64,000 bases of DNA. Source: JBCBDX01 sp039815825. Its GTDB lineage: Bacteria > Pseudomonadota > Alphaproteobacteria > Rhizobiales > Rhizobiaceae. The DNA is taken from contig JBCBYO010000011.1 in NCBI GenBank assembly GCA_039815825.1, forward strand, positions 1 to 64,000, written 5' to 3'. Below are positions 43,847 through 51,874 of the stretch, piece after piece. A program made the position numbers and the translations under genes. Below the pieces are notes generated by a model, which had not been told where the DNA came from, searched no databases, and saw only the letters and a list, made by a program, of their open reading frames with translations. Positions within the stretch are counted from its first letter, which is position 1. The number at the start of each line of letters is the position of its first letter.

Positions 43847-44557
43847 TTGTCAGAACCCGCGATCAACTTAAAATCTGTCGATTTGACACTCGGCGGCGCT
43901 AGTAACCCTGTGCACGTACTTAAATCCGTGGACTTGAAAGTTGACCGGGCCGAGACCGTTGGCATTGTGGGTCCGTCAGGCTCGGGTAAAACGACATTGC
44001 TTATGGTATTGGCAGGTCTGGAGCGTCCGGACAGCGGAGAAGTTTGGGTCGCCGGATCTCGTCTCGATCAAAAGTCGGAAGACGACGTGGCCACGTTTCG
44101 TGGTAAAAATATAGGCTTTGTTTTTCAGTCCTTTCATTTGATTGCGAATATGACGGCGCTCGAAAATGTGGCCGTGCCGCTTGAGTTGGCTGGCGAAGCC
44201 AATGCGTTTGATCGTGCGCGTGAAGAGCTGGAAAATGTCGGCTTGGCAGATCGCCTTACTCACTATCCGGGCCAACTGTCGGGCGGCGAACAACAGCGCG
44301 TTGCCGTTGCGCGCGCCTTGGCACCTAACCCAGCAATTTTGATTGCGGATGAGCCCACAGGTAATCTCGATACAACGACTGGAGCGCAGATCTCTGATCT
44401 AATTTTCAAGAAGCAGCGTGAGCGCGGTATGACCTTTGTGCTAGTGACCCATGATGTATCCCTTGCCGAGCAATGCGACCGGCAGGTGCGTGTTCGTTCC
44501 GGCGAGGTATTTGCCGATGCGGAAGGTGACCTTCAATTGAGCCAAGCAGCGGAATAG
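43847..44557 (+). CDS. ABC transporter ATP-binding protein, YbbA type
   Basis: Cytoplasmic ATPase of a LolD/MacB-like ABC system, 236 aa. Walker A GPSGSGKTTLLM near residue 45, Q-loop in GFVFQSFHLIANM, signature LSGGEQQRVAVARAL, Walker B ILIADEPTGNLD and H-loop LVTHD are all present. The start is a TTG (43847), with AGGAAG eight bases upstream. The permease follows after 5 bases. Confidence 0.93.
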   Translation: MSEPAINLKSVDLTLGGASNPVHVLKSVDLKVDRAETVGIVGPSGSGKTTLLMVLAGLERPDSGEVWVAGSRLDQKSEDDVATFRGKNIGFVFQSFHLIANMTALENVAVPLELAGEANAFDRAREELENVGLADRLTHYPGQLSGGEQQRVAVARALAPNPAILIADEPTGNLDTTTGAQISDLIFKKQRERGMTFVLVTHDVSLAEQCDRQVRVRSGEVFADAEGDLQLSQAAE

Positions 44558-44562
44558 AGACT

Positions 44563-47118
44563 ATGATCAATCTTGCGCTCGCATGGCGGTTTGCTGCTCG
44601 CGAAATCCGCGGTGGATTTTCAGGTTTTTATGTCTTCCTTGCCTGTATAGCCTTGGGAACGGCGGCCATTGGCGGCGTTAACGCCGTCAGCCAAGCAATC
44701 ACACAAGGCATCCAACAGGAAGGCCAATCCATCTTGGGCGGTGATCTTCGCTTCGAATTGGTTCAGCGTGACGCCACCGATGAGGAACTTTCCAGTCTGC
44801 GTGCGATTGGTGATGTTGCGATCATGGCCAATACACGCTCCATGGCCCGCCTTGAGGATCAATCCGATCAGGCGCTTGTAGAGATAAAGGCAGTCCCTGA
44901 CGCTTATCCTCTCTACGGCAGTTTCGAAACGTCGCCTGCAGACGCGGTTCAGCAAATTCACAGCGAACCATCGGCAAGTGAGAATTGGAAAGTCGTTGTT
45001 CAACCGCTTTTGCTGGAGCGTTTGGGCCTCTCGCTTGGCGACGCGGTGTTGATCGGCAATTCAGCTTATACCATCGCCGGAACGATCCTGGTTGAACCTG
45101 ATCAGCTGTCCGACGGCATCGGATTGGCGCCGCGTGTCATCATGTCCAACGATGCTTTGCAGGCATCGGGCCTCATTCAGCCTGGCTCGTTGGTGGAGCG
45201 TGTTTACAAGCTTCGCGCGCCTGAAAATACCAGTGATGCGCAGTTGCGTTTTGCCGTTGACCAACTCAATGAAACGCACCCGCAAGCGGGTTGGTCGGTT
45301 CGGTCGCGGACCAATGCAGCGCCCGCATTGTCGGCCAATATTGAACGCTTTGCGCAATTTCTAACACTGGTTGGGCTGACTGCATTGGTAACGGGTGGTG
45401 TAGGCGTGGCCAATGCTGTGCGCGCGTTTCTCGATTCCAAACGCAATGTGATCGCCACTTTCAAATGCCTTGGTGCACCCGCTGACTTTGTCAGTGTCAT
45501 CTATTTCATGCAGATCATGGTCATTGGTCTCATTGGTGTTGCCATTGGCCTCGTCCTCGCGGCACTTGCGCCTTTCGCCGCCAAAGCGGCGCTTGCCGGC
45601 GTTTTGCCGATACCGCAAAGCGGAACCGGTCTTTATCCCGGCGCTCTTTCGCTGGCGTTGGTGTTTTCCGTTCTCACCATCATCATCTTCTCAATATTGC
45701 CATTGGGTCGCGCCCGTGATGTTCCTGCATCCAGCTTGTTCCGCAATCAGCTTGGCGCCGTTGGTGGCACCTTGCCGCGTTGGCCTTACTTGTTGATCGC
45801 GCTTATTGCCGGGACGGTACTGGCCTCAATGGCGATTTTTCTGTCTTTCGACCCACGCGTCGCCACTATTTTTTTGGCGGGGGTCGCAATTGCGTTTCTC
45901 GTCCTGCGGGTCGTTAGCCGTATGCTGATGGATGGTGCGCGCCGCTTCAAAAATGTACGCGGCACCGCTCTTCGCCTTGCGGTTGGCAATATCCATCGTC
46001 CGGGTGCTCTGACACCATCCGTCGTTCTCGCGTTGGGCTTGGGTTTGACACTGCTGGTATCGCTGGCGCTCATTGACAGTAATTTGCGTAGCCAAATCGC
46101 CGGCAACATAACCCAGCGTGCACCCAATTTCTTCTTCGTCGATATCCAGTCCAACGTCGTTGAAGACTTTGCAGCGTTGATCGATGCGGAGACGGCCAGT
46201 GAAGAAAAGCTTGTTCGTGTGCCCATGTTGCGGGGTCGGATCGTTGAACTGAACGGTGATGATGTTTCGCAGATTGAGTTGCCGCCGGAGGCAGCCTGGG
46301 TGCTGCGGGGTGACCGCGGCATCACCTATGCGCGCAATGTCCCGGAGAACTCGACGCTTTCTGCCGGAGAATGGTGGCCGAAAGATTATGCTGGGGAACC
46401 GTTGGTATCCTTTTCAGCAGAGGAAGCCGGAGAAATCGGTTTGCAGATTGGCGATACGGTGACGGTGAATGTGTTGGGCCGCGATATCACGGCCCGTATT
46501 GCTTCTTTCCGACAAGTTGAGTGGGAGTCGTTGGCTATCAATTTCGTGATGGTTTTCTCACCCAATACATTTGCCGGCGCGCCTCATTCCTGGTTGGCCA
46601 CGCTGACAATGCCTGAGGCTGATGGTGGAAAAGAGGGTGAAGTTTTGACAGCGGTGACCCGCGCTTTCCCGTCGGTCACAAGTGTTCGGGTCAAGGATGC
46701 CATTGATGTCGTCAATCGTGTTGTCGGTCAGTTGGCGACCGCTATTCGTGTCGCAGCAGCGGTTGCGCTGATCGCTTCGATCTTGGTCCTGGCGGGTGCG
46801 TTGGCTGCCGGCAATCGCGGCCGGGTTCATGATGCAGTTGTCCTAAAAACACTTGGTGCAACACGTGGTACGCTCATTCGCGCGTTCGTGACAGAGTACG
46901 CGCTGCTCGGTTTGGCGACCGCAGCATTTGCGTTGGCTGCGGGCGGCGTTGCTGCCTGGTTTGTCGTTAGCCGGATCATGACCTTGCCATGGGCATTTTC
47001 ACCGACGCTGGCCTTGATTACCATCATTGTCGCTCTTGTGTGCACTGTTGGGTTTGGTCTGGCCGGTACCTGGCGTGTGCTTGGTCAGAAAGCGGCACCG
47101 GTCCTTCGAAATTTATGA
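44563..47118 (+). CDS. FtsX-like ABC permease, YbbP type
   Basis: Large inner-membrane permease of 851 aa with a duplicated FtsX domain; about ten membrane helices. The N-terminal helix ACIALGTAAIGGVNAVSQ precedes a periplasmic region; helices at about 260-290, 310-345 and 360-410 form the first FtsX block, and the second block is at the C-terminus with LKTLGATRGTLIRAFV near residue 770, the conserved coupling segment. The partner ATPase is the gene upstream. The substrate of YbbAP systems is not proven; linkage with the esterase gene suggests lipid or hydrophobic compound extrusion. Confidence 0.92.
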   Translation: MINLALAWRFAAREIRGGFSGFYVFLACIALGTAAIGGVNAVSQAITQGIQQEGQSILGGDLRFELVQRDATDEELSSLRAIGDVAIMANTRSMARLEDQSDQALVEIKAVPDAYPLYGSFETSPADAVQQIHSEPSASENWKVVVQPLLLERLGLSLGDAVLIGNSAYTIAGTILVEPDQLSDGIGLAPRVIMSNDALQASGLIQPGSLVERVYKLRAPENTSDAQLRFAVDQLNETHPQAGWSVRSRTNAAPALSANIERFAQFLTLVGLTALVTGGVGVANAVRAFLDSKRNVIATFKCLGAPADFVSVIYFMQIMVIGLIGVAIGLVLAALAPFAAKAALAGVLPIPQSGTGLYPGALSLALVFSVLTIIIFSILPLGRARDVPASSLFRNQLGAVGGTLPRWPYLLIALIAGTVLASMAIFLSFDPRVATIFLAGVAIAFLVLRVVSRMLMDGARRFKNVRGTALRLAVGNIHRPGALTPSVVLALGLGLTLLVSLALIDSNLRSQIAGNITQRAPNFFFVDIQSNVVEDFAALIDAETASEEKLVRVPMLRGRIVELNGDDVSQIELPPEAAWVLRGDRGITYARNVPENSTLSAGEWWPKDYAGEPLVSFSAEEAGEIGLQIGDTVTVNVLGRDITARIASFRQVEWESLAINFVMVFSPNTFAGAPHSWLATLTMPEADGGKEGEVLTAVTRAFPSVTSVRVKDAIDVVNRVVGQLATAIRVAAAVALIASILVLAGALAAGNRGRVHDAVVLKTLGATRGTLIRAFVTEYALLGLATAAFALAAGGVAAWFVVSRIMTLPWAFSPTLALITIIVALVCTVGFGLAGTWRVLGQKAAPVLRNL

Positions 47119-47198
47119 TCTGTTAACAATCGGACGGATTATTCAAAAATAGTGTCTTTTTGTCGCCCTAGGAGACCAGATGCCGGGACGGAATCGTC

Positions 47199-47227
47199 TT
47201 GAATGAGACTAAATGATTACTCATATT
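47199..47227 (+). promoter_or_regulatory. Candidate promoter of the BI-1 (ybhL) leader
   Basis: TTGAAT (47199-47204), 17-base spacer, CATATT (47222-47227). Transcription would start near 47234, at the first base of the structured leader. Four of six bases match in each hexamer. Confidence 0.4.
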
Positions 47228-47233
47228 AAGCGC

Positions 47234-47326
47234 AGGCATGCTGGAGCCCCGCCAGCGGCGCCTCGGTTGCGTGGTCGTCACGCGGTACCGGACACCCGAC
47301 GGGGTCTGATGCAAACAGAGGTCAAA
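47234..47326 (+). ncRNA. Candidate ybhL-type structured leader RNA
   Basis: The 93 bases between the candidate promoter and the BI-1 start fold into a closed multi-stem element: hairpin GCTGG/CCAGC (47240-47244/47252-47256), second hairpin GCGTG/CACGC (47269-47273/47279-47283) extended by CGGT/ACCG, and a third CCC/GGG hairpin near 47295-47303. A closing GCAT/ATGC pair (47236-47239/47309-47312) brings the ribosome site CAGAGG (47315-47320) right behind the structure. A conserved ybhL leader motif upstream of this gene is known in alphaproteobacteria (from a 2005 survey of alphaproteobacterial RNA motifs). The match rests on position and fold, not on an alignment. Confidence 0.6.
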
Positions 47327-48076
47327 ATGGCTGAAACTAGAAATTATCAAACGCAAGCGGGTTACGGCACCCGCACGGCTGCGGACATTGATGAGGGCCT
47401 TCGCTCTTACATGCTCCGCGTCTACAACTACATGGCGATGGGTATTGCCCTTTCTGCTGTGATAACACTTGTGCTGGCCAATGCACCTGGCCTGCTATCT
47501 GTCGTCTCTTCTTTGAGCATTGTCTTTTTCATCGCGCTCATTGCGGTGAGCTGGTTCGGCCCACGCATGGTCTTAAATGCGCGCAGTGAAACAATGGCAC
47601 ATGCTGCGTATTGGGGTTATGCGGCCCTTTGGGGTGTTGCCATCGCTCCGATGGTTGTTGCGTATTTGAACCTTGCGCCACAGCTTGTCGTGCAAGCCTT
47701 CGCGATTACCGCTGCTCTTTTCGGTTCCATGAGCCTGATTGGTTACACAACCAAACGTAACCTGACTGGTATTGGCCAATTTGCGGTCATGGCGATGATC
47801 GGCTTGATCATTGCAATGGTTGTTACAATGATCTTCGGCCTGTTCGGTGGCGGGATCAGCCCTTGGGTTAGCTTCGGCTTCTCAGCTATCTATGTCCTTT
47901 TGATCTCGGCGATTACCGCTTGGGAGACACAGGAAATCAAGCAGATGTATGTTGAGAGCGATGCCCAGGGCGTAGCTACCCGCAAAGCGATCTTTGGTGC
48001 ATTCTTGCTCTATGGTTCCTTCATTTCCATGTTCATTCACATTTTGAACATGCTTGGGTTTATGAGCCAAGAATAA
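47327..48076 (+). CDS. Bax inhibitor-1/YccA (YbhL) family membrane protein
   Basis: Inner-membrane protein of 249 aa with seven hydrophobic helices, in the BI-1 family of pH-gated Ca2+ leak channels. Opening MAETRNYQTQAGYGTRTAADIDEGLRSYMLRVYNYMAMG is typical, and the last-helix aspartate region SAITAWETQEIKQMY is conserved. The ATG at 47327 follows CAGAGG; the longer frame to 47213 runs over the structured leader and is not used. Function in bacteria is unproven; ion leak or stress tolerance is inferred from homologues. A strong terminator follows. Confidence 0.92.
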   Translation: MAETRNYQTQAGYGTRTAADIDEGLRSYMLRVYNYMAMGIALSAVITLVLANAPGLLSVVSSLSIVFFIALIAVSWFGPRMVLNARSETMAHAAYWGYAALWGVAIAPMVVAYLNLAPQLVVQAFAITAALFGSMSLIGYTTKRNLTGIGQFAVMAMIGLIIAMVVTMIFGLFGGGISPWVSFGFSAIYVLLISAITAWETQEIKQMYVESDAQGVATRKAIFGAFLLYGSFISMFIHILNMLGFMSQE

Positions 48077-48100
48077 GCGTGTCATCTTCGGGATGGGTTT

Positions 48101-48130
48101 AAAGGCGGCATTTTTGCCGCCTTTTATTTT
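48101..48130 (+). terminator. Rho-independent terminator after BI-1 gene
   Basis: Stem AAAGGCGGCA (48101-48110) / TGCCGCCTTT (48115-48124) with TTTT loop and a T-rich tail (TTTATTTTTCG). Perfect pairing, placed 25 bases after the stop. Confidence 0.93.
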
Positions 48131-48156
48131 TCGCATTTTGATTACACATTGTAGCC

Positions 48157-48714
48157 ATGGACTTTCTTATCGAACCCGTAAGTGTGGACTATGTCCACGA
48201 TATCGCCTCCCTATATCGAGAAGCAGTATTACTCGGCACAGCCAGTTTTGAGCTTGATCCGCCAGATGATGTTCAAATGGCGCATCGCATCGGTCACATT
48301 ATGGAGCGTGGCTACCCATTTGTGGTGGCCCTATGCCCAGACCGCTCACTACTTGGCTATGCCTATGCCAGCGAATATCGTTCCCGACCCGCCTATCGGT
48401 GGACAGTTGAGAACTCAGTTTACGTGGATAGTGCCGCGCACGGGCTTGGTGTCGGCAGCGCATTGACGGCTGAGATCGCCAAGCGTTGTGAGGCGCTCGG
48501 TTTTCGGCAAATGGTTGCAGTCATCGGCGGTTCGGACAACATTTCTTCAATCGCGATGCATAAAAAGTTGGGATTCAGACAAGTCGGTATCCTGCAAGCT
48601 TCCGGTTTCAAGCATGGCAAGTGGTTGGACTGCGTTTTTATGCAAAAGGAACTGGGTGAAGGAATGAACACGGATCCAGATGCAGATGCTTATCCAGGCA
48701 CCCTTTATCCGTGA
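48157..48714 (+). CDS. GNAT acetyltransferase, phosphinothricin acetyltransferase-like
   Basis: A 185-aa acetyltransferase of the PAT/YncA group (acetylates amino groups of small amines or methionine derivatives). Motif A: VDSAAHGLGVGSALTAEI near residue 92; then MVAVIGGSDNISSIAMHKKLGFRQVG, diagnostic for the PAT branch, and FKHGKWLDCVFMQKEL. The actual substrate cannot be told. It starts 27 bases after the terminator and ends 3 bases from the convergent DUF2794 gene. Confidence 0.9.
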   Translation: MDFLIEPVSVDYVHDIASLYREAVLLGTASFELDPPDDVQMAHRIGHIMERGYPFVVALCPDRSLLGYAYASEYRSRPAYRWTVENSVYVDSAAHGLGVGSALTAEIAKRCEALGFRQMVAVIGGSDNISSIAMHKKLGFRQVGILQASGFKHGKWLDCVFMQKELGEGMNTDPDADAYPGTLYP

Positions 48715-48717
48715 TCC

Positions 48718-49086
48718 TCACACGGATTGGACAAGGCTGATTTTCTTATCGAAGTACTTCAGCAGTTTATTGAGTTCATGGCCACGCTTAAGGATTTGTC
48801 CGGTCGGTGCCAATATCGCGTAGGCACCCTGACGGCGGGCGTTTTTCGGACACTTCTCAATGCGAAAAAGCGGCATCTCTGAAGCGCGGCGGAAAATGGA
48901 GAACACGGCCCGGTCTTTCAGATGCGATATTCCGTAGTCGCGCCATTCGCCGCCGGCCACCATAAAGCTGTAAACACGGAGAATTTGATCAAGTTCTTGG
49001 CGTGTAAATTTTGTTTCTTCTGTCGCCGATACGCCGCTTCTCATGCGGTTAAGGGGCACGATATTGCTATCCGAAGGTGGCTTCAT
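48718..49086 (-). CDS. DUF2794 family protein
   Basis: A 122-aa protein restricted, as far as I know, to alphaproteobacteria. The family core reads FTRQELDQILRVYSFMVAGGEWRDYGISHL and continues through FSIFRRASEMPLFRIEKCPK. Function unknown. It lies between the convergent acetyltransferase gene and the largest gap in the window; from memory it neighbours DUF1223 and acnA in related genomes. Confidence 0.87.
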   Translation of the reverse strand: MKPPSDSNIVPLNRMRSGVSATEETKFTRQELDQILRVYSFMVAGGEWRDYGISHLKDRAVFSIFRRASEMPLFRIEKCPKNARRQGAYAILAPTGQILKRGHELNKLLKYFDKKISLVQSV

Positions 49087-49459
49087 TTCCGATTGCCAGC
49101 TAATCCCAGTTTCCTCCTTGGCCTTTATGCAAGAACAATGGCCAAATTACACGTGAGCGCAAGAGGGTAATTGGCTTGCGGTATCCTTATTTCACACACT
49201 GTTTTCTGGTGCAAAAAACGTTGATCTACTCGGGCTAAGATTCCCAATACCGCCGCAAAATGACCTGAAGCATGCCCCAATTTTAGGACATCTTATCTTC
49301 AGCAGGGACGAAGGGGATTGCCCACCCGTGTCGCTGTTGAAATCATCCCACTTACCGTCGGGGTGTTTTCAAGGTCCGGGACGGTGTGGTCCGCAATACC
49401 AACAGCCCCCAGCCCCTTTGTGGATCACACACCCGGATCAAGTAGTTTTCAGTTGGAGC
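49087..49459. other. 373-bp gap holding structured sequence, no gene
   Basis: No open frame in this stretch has coding character. It contains an inverted repeat GCCAAATTAC/GTAATTGGC (49141-49150/49167-49175, one-base bulge) just upstream of the DUF2794 start, a plain stretch at 49180-49300, and a strongly self-complementary block at 49311-49418 described separately. A direct repeat GGATC...GGATC (49422-49426 and 49435-49439) follows. Confidence 0.6.
49311..49418. ncRNA. Candidate unidentified structured RNA
   Basis: Nested complementary segments form one long bulged hairpin: AAGGGG (49311-49316) with CCCCTT (49413-49418); GCTGTTG (49333-49339) with CAACAGC (49400-49406); CCAC (49348-49351) with GTGG (49386-49389); ACCGTC (49354-49359) with GACGGT (49380-49385). 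Internal loops between the second and third helix are 8 and 10 bases. The strand cannot be assigned and no clean terminator follows on either. It is neither tmRNA, SRP RNA nor RNase P RNA by their fixed motifs. Confidence 0.4.
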
Positions 49460-50209
49460 TCAGCTTTCGAGTATTGCGGCGCCGACGATTTCGCCAGGAT
49501 TACCTTGCTCGTCATAGCGCTGAAGCAGTACCGCGCAATTATCGGCATTGTACTTCATCATCTCAGACACGGGCATATCCATGTTCGCAGCGCCGCCCTT
49601 CCAGATTCCCATGATATGTCGCCCAATAACCGCATTGACATAGGTTCGGTTTTTGCCGGCATTTTCGCCACGCTGTATCTCAACTGGCGTGGCTTTTTTA
49701 AAATACACCAGAGTGATGCGCACGTTACTCGCGTCAACATCACCAGCTGGCTCGCCGATTTCAACCGAAAGCCGGTCCGCAGCTTTTGAAATGTTGACCG
49801 GGATTGGAAAGCTATTGCCAAACTGCGCATCGATTGCATCCACATGGCTGCCAACGTGATGGGTTTTCCCATCAACCACCGCCTGTGGCGTGTAAACGCT
49901 CCGTGCACGCATGGCTTTGGCATAAGCACGTTGGCGCGCGGTGTTTTCCGCGCTGCCCAGCGTGTCTTTCCAGCCCAGATAATCCCAATAGTCCACATGA
50001 TACCCGAGCGCCAAAACGTCATCACGCTTTGCATATCCCTTCAGCGCCTCGTCAGCTGGGGGACAAGAAGAGCAGCCTTGGCTTGTAAACAACTCTACGA
50101 CCGCGCGGATTTCTTGCGCAGCGCTCGACGTTGGTTGGACGACCATACTACCGCCGACCATCGCGATCGCGGCGGTCAGCAGTGCCGGATTTCTGAAAAG
50201 TGCGTTCAT
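49460..50209 (-). CDS. DUF1223 family secreted thioredoxin-like protein
   Basis: A 249-aa exported protein. Signal peptide near residues 8-32 (AMVGGSMVVQPTSSAAQ), then the DUF1223 hallmark VVELFTSQGCSSCPPADEAL with the CSSC pair at ~46-49 and the HVDYWDYLGWKDTLGS block. The thioredoxin-like fold and the CxxC suggest a periplasmic redox function, but no activity is established. From memory the gene neighbours acnA in relatives; here dadA and sqdBDC separate them. Confidence 0.9.
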   Translation of the reverse strand: MNALFRNPALLTAAIAMVGGSMVVQPTSSAAQEIRAVVELFTSQGCSSCPPADEALKGYAKRDDVLALGYHVDYWDYLGWKDTLGSAENTARQRAYAKAMRARSVYTPQAVVDGKTHHVGSHVDAIDAQFGNSFPIPVNISKAADRLSVEIGEPAGDVDASNVRITLVYFKKATPVEIQRGENAGKNRTYVNAVIGRHIMGIWKGGAANMDMPVSEMMKYNADNCAVLLQRYDEQGNPGEIVGAAILES

Positions 50210-50231
50210 GGATTTGAGATAACAATCAAGC

Positions 50232-50262
50232 GGGTCACCTTAAACTCACATTAAGGTGACCC
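50232..50262 (-). terminator. Perfect 12-bp inverted repeat between dadA and DUF1223 gene
   Basis: GGGTCACCTTAA (50232-50243), 7-base spacer, TTAAGGTGACCC (50251-50262). It lies 17 bases past the dadA stop in the minus direction and is followed there by GCTTGATTGTTAT, a weak T tract. Most likely the dadA terminator. The core also spells TTAA-N7-TTAA, but without the CtrA flank. Confidence 0.55.
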
Positions 50263-50278
50263 AGTTCCTTCAAAGGAT

Positions 50279-51556
50279 CTATTCTGCGGCCAACGGCAAC
50301 TGCGTTATCGCTGGTTTTTTCGCAAACGGCTCAAATGAACTTTCCACTGTTGCAGCGATCATATCGGCTGTCGCACCGGAAAGGGTCCAACCAAGATGGC
50401 CATGTCCGGTGTTGTAGAAGACGCCCGGTGCGCTTCCTGAGCCGACTTTGGGCATCATGTTAGGCATCATCGGCCGAAGACCTGCCCATGGCACAACATG
50501 CTCGGTTGAAGCCTTTGGAAAATATCTCTGGCACCAGTCGACCAAGGGATTGATCCGCGCTGCGCGAATATCACGGTTGAAGCCCGCAAATTCTGCTGTT
50601 CCGGCAATGCGGAACCGGTCTTTGCCCAAGCGGCTTGTGACGATTTTCGCATCGTCGTCGAGCAGAGACATCCACGGCGCCGCCGCTTGGCTTTCCCGGT
50701 CGTTCAGATTGACCGTTATGGAGTAACCCTTGACCGGATAGATATTGACACGATCACCCAACTGGCGTGCGAACTCTCGGCTGTGCACACCGGCGCAGAC
50801 AATCACAGCGTCATGGTTGATCTGATGCTGCTCGCCATCCTTGGCAAAAAATACGTCGATGCCGCCGCTGCTTGTGCGTGTCAGTTTGGCGACCTGCGCG
50901 TTATCAATGAAATTGGCGCCTTCACGAACGCAAGCAGCCGCCAGGCCGGTCGAGAATTTATGGATATCGCCGGTTGAGTCGCTCTCAGTGTAAAAACCAC
51001 CAACGAAGTTGCCTGTGAGCGTCGGTTCGATCTTCCGAATTTCCAACGGTGAAACTTCGCGCCGGTCCAAGCCGCCTTGTTTAAGAAGCGCGTTGACATT
51101 GCGCGCGTGTTTCAGCGACTTCTCGTTGCCGTAAAAATGGAGGATCCCGCGTTTCTCCAGATCGAAGTCAACACCAGCTTCACGCGCCATCGAAAGCAGA
51201 TGTTTTCGCGCTGCGATAGCCATCTTGGTGGTTGCGACCGTGTTCTTTTCGTAATTGGGGATGTTCCCCAGAAACTCAGCCATCCATGAATATTTATGCC
51301 AGGAAGGTGTCAGCGACATTTTCAGTGGCGCGTCTTCCTGCATCATCCAGCGGATGCCTTTGATCACAGAAGTCCAATGGTTCCAAACTTCGGCATTGGA
51401 GGCCGACAACTGACCGCCATTGGCAAAGCTCGTCTCCATCGCCGCAAAACTGTTGCGGTCGTAAAGAGTAACGTCGAAACCACGACGGGTGAGTGCCCAA
51501 GCCGTTGTCACGCCGGTAATGCCAGCACCGATGATGGCAATATTTGGTGTTTTCAT
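50279..51556 (-). CDS. dadA: D-amino acid dehydrogenase (DadA family)
   Basis: FAD-dependent membrane-linked dehydrogenase that oxidises D-amino acids (or glycine-like substrates) to keto acids; 425 aa. The N-terminal FAD site is IAIIGAGITGVTTAWAL (residues 4-20) and the C-terminal substrate/FAD block reads GHGHLGWTLSGATADMI near 395, characteristic of the DadA small subunit. A tandem glycine riboswitch lies in its leader, so glycine or a related metabolite is the controlling signal; glycine-type substrates are therefore worth considering. The ATG at 51556 has an AGGAG site at 51564-51568. Confidence 0.9.
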   Translation of the reverse strand: MKTPNIAIIGAGITGVTTAWALTRRGFDVTLYDRNSFAAMETSFANGGQLSASNAEVWNHWTSVIKGIRWMMQEDAPLKMSLTPSWHKYSWMAEFLGNIPNYEKNTVATTKMAIAARKHLLSMAREAGVDFDLEKRGILHFYGNEKSLKHARNVNALLKQGGLDRREVSPLEIRKIEPTLTGNFVGGFYTESDSTGDIHKFSTGLAAACVREGANFIDNAQVAKLTRTSSGGIDVFFAKDGEQHQINHDAVIVCAGVHSREFARQLGDRVNIYPVKGYSITVNLNDRESQAAAPWMSLLDDDAKIVTSRLGKDRFRIAGTAEFAGFNRDIRAARINPLVDWCQRYFPKASTEHVVPWAGLRPMMPNMMPKVGSGSAPGVFYNTGHGHLGWTLSGATADMIAATVESSFEPFAKKPAITQLPLAAE

Positions 51557-51563
51557 TTCTCAT

Positions 51564-51613
51564 CTCCTGACAGGCGCACACATTCTTGCGTGCGTTCTTG
51601 CCCCATCTGTCAG
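51564..51613 (-). promoter_or_regulatory. Candidate expression platform and ribosome site of dadA
   Basis: Between the riboswitch and the ATG, CTGACAG (minus strand, 51607-51613) can pair with CTGTCAG (51567-51573), an inner GCACGC/GTGTGC-type helix adding stability. The 3' arm runs into the ribosome site AGGAG (51564-51568), so folding would mask its first bases. How glycine binding flips it cannot be read here. Confidence 0.45.
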
Positions 51614-51615
51614 AA

Positions 51616-51832
51616 GACCTGAGAGCTTCACCCTTTTTGACGCCGTCTTTCGGTCGCCAACACCGCATCCCATTGCGATGGGGCTTTCTCCTTCGGTGGG
51701 CTACCAATTTGCACCAGTAACCACTCTCCAGATTTTAATGCCGATCCATAGTCCTTTTGCCTGAGAGTTTCCGGGGCGGTTGCTCCTTCGGCGCCGGTCG
51801 TCTTTTTGACGTTAATCCGGTCTCTCCCATGA
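51616..51832 (-). promoter_or_regulatory. Tandem glycine riboswitch upstream of dadA
   Basis: Two glycine aptamers on the minus strand. Aptamer 1 (about 51832-51751): GGGAGAGACCGG, then GCGCCGAAGGAGCAA, then AAACTCTCAGGCAAAAGGAC. Aptamer 2 (about 51731-51616): CTGGAGAGTGG, then CACCGAAGGAGAAAGCCC, then GAAGCTCTCAGGTC. The order GAGAG ... CCGAAGGAG ... CTCTCAGG occurs twice with a short linker, which is the family hallmark. It controls a D-amino acid dehydrogenase-type gene. Confidence 0.93.
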
Positions 51833-51846
51833 ATCGCGATGTACGA

Positions 51847-51874
51847 GCGATACCACAAAACGGTGAAATTTCAA
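51847..51874 (-). promoter_or_regulatory. Candidate promoter of riboswitch-dadA transcript
   Basis: On the minus strand TTGAAA (51869-51874) and TATCGC (51847-51852), spacer 16, place the start near 51840, eight bases ahead of the first aptamer. The -10 match is partial. Confidence 0.38.

Noticed and set aside
47213..47326. Upstream extension of the BI-1 family protein
   Set aside because: It runs through the structured leader and adds basic, low-complexity sequence; MAETRNY at 47327 is the family start.
49311..49418. 6S RNA, SRP RNA, tmRNA or RNase P RNA
   Set aside because: The fixed motifs of SRP RNA (GGTCAGGTCCGGAAGGAAGC), tmRNA tag coding and RNase P (GAGGAAAGTC) are absent; for 6S only the bulged-hairpin shape is similar, which is not enough.
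49318..49789. Open frames on the plus strand in the 49.3 kb gap
   Set aside because: They run into the antisense of the DUF1223 gene, have no ribosome site and unlikely composition.
50240..50254. CtrA box inside the dadA-DUF1223 hairpin (TTAA-N7-TTAA)
   Set aside because: Spacing fits but the flanks are GG/CC instead of the TTAACCAT form, and the strong hairpin at a gene end is better explained as a terminator.
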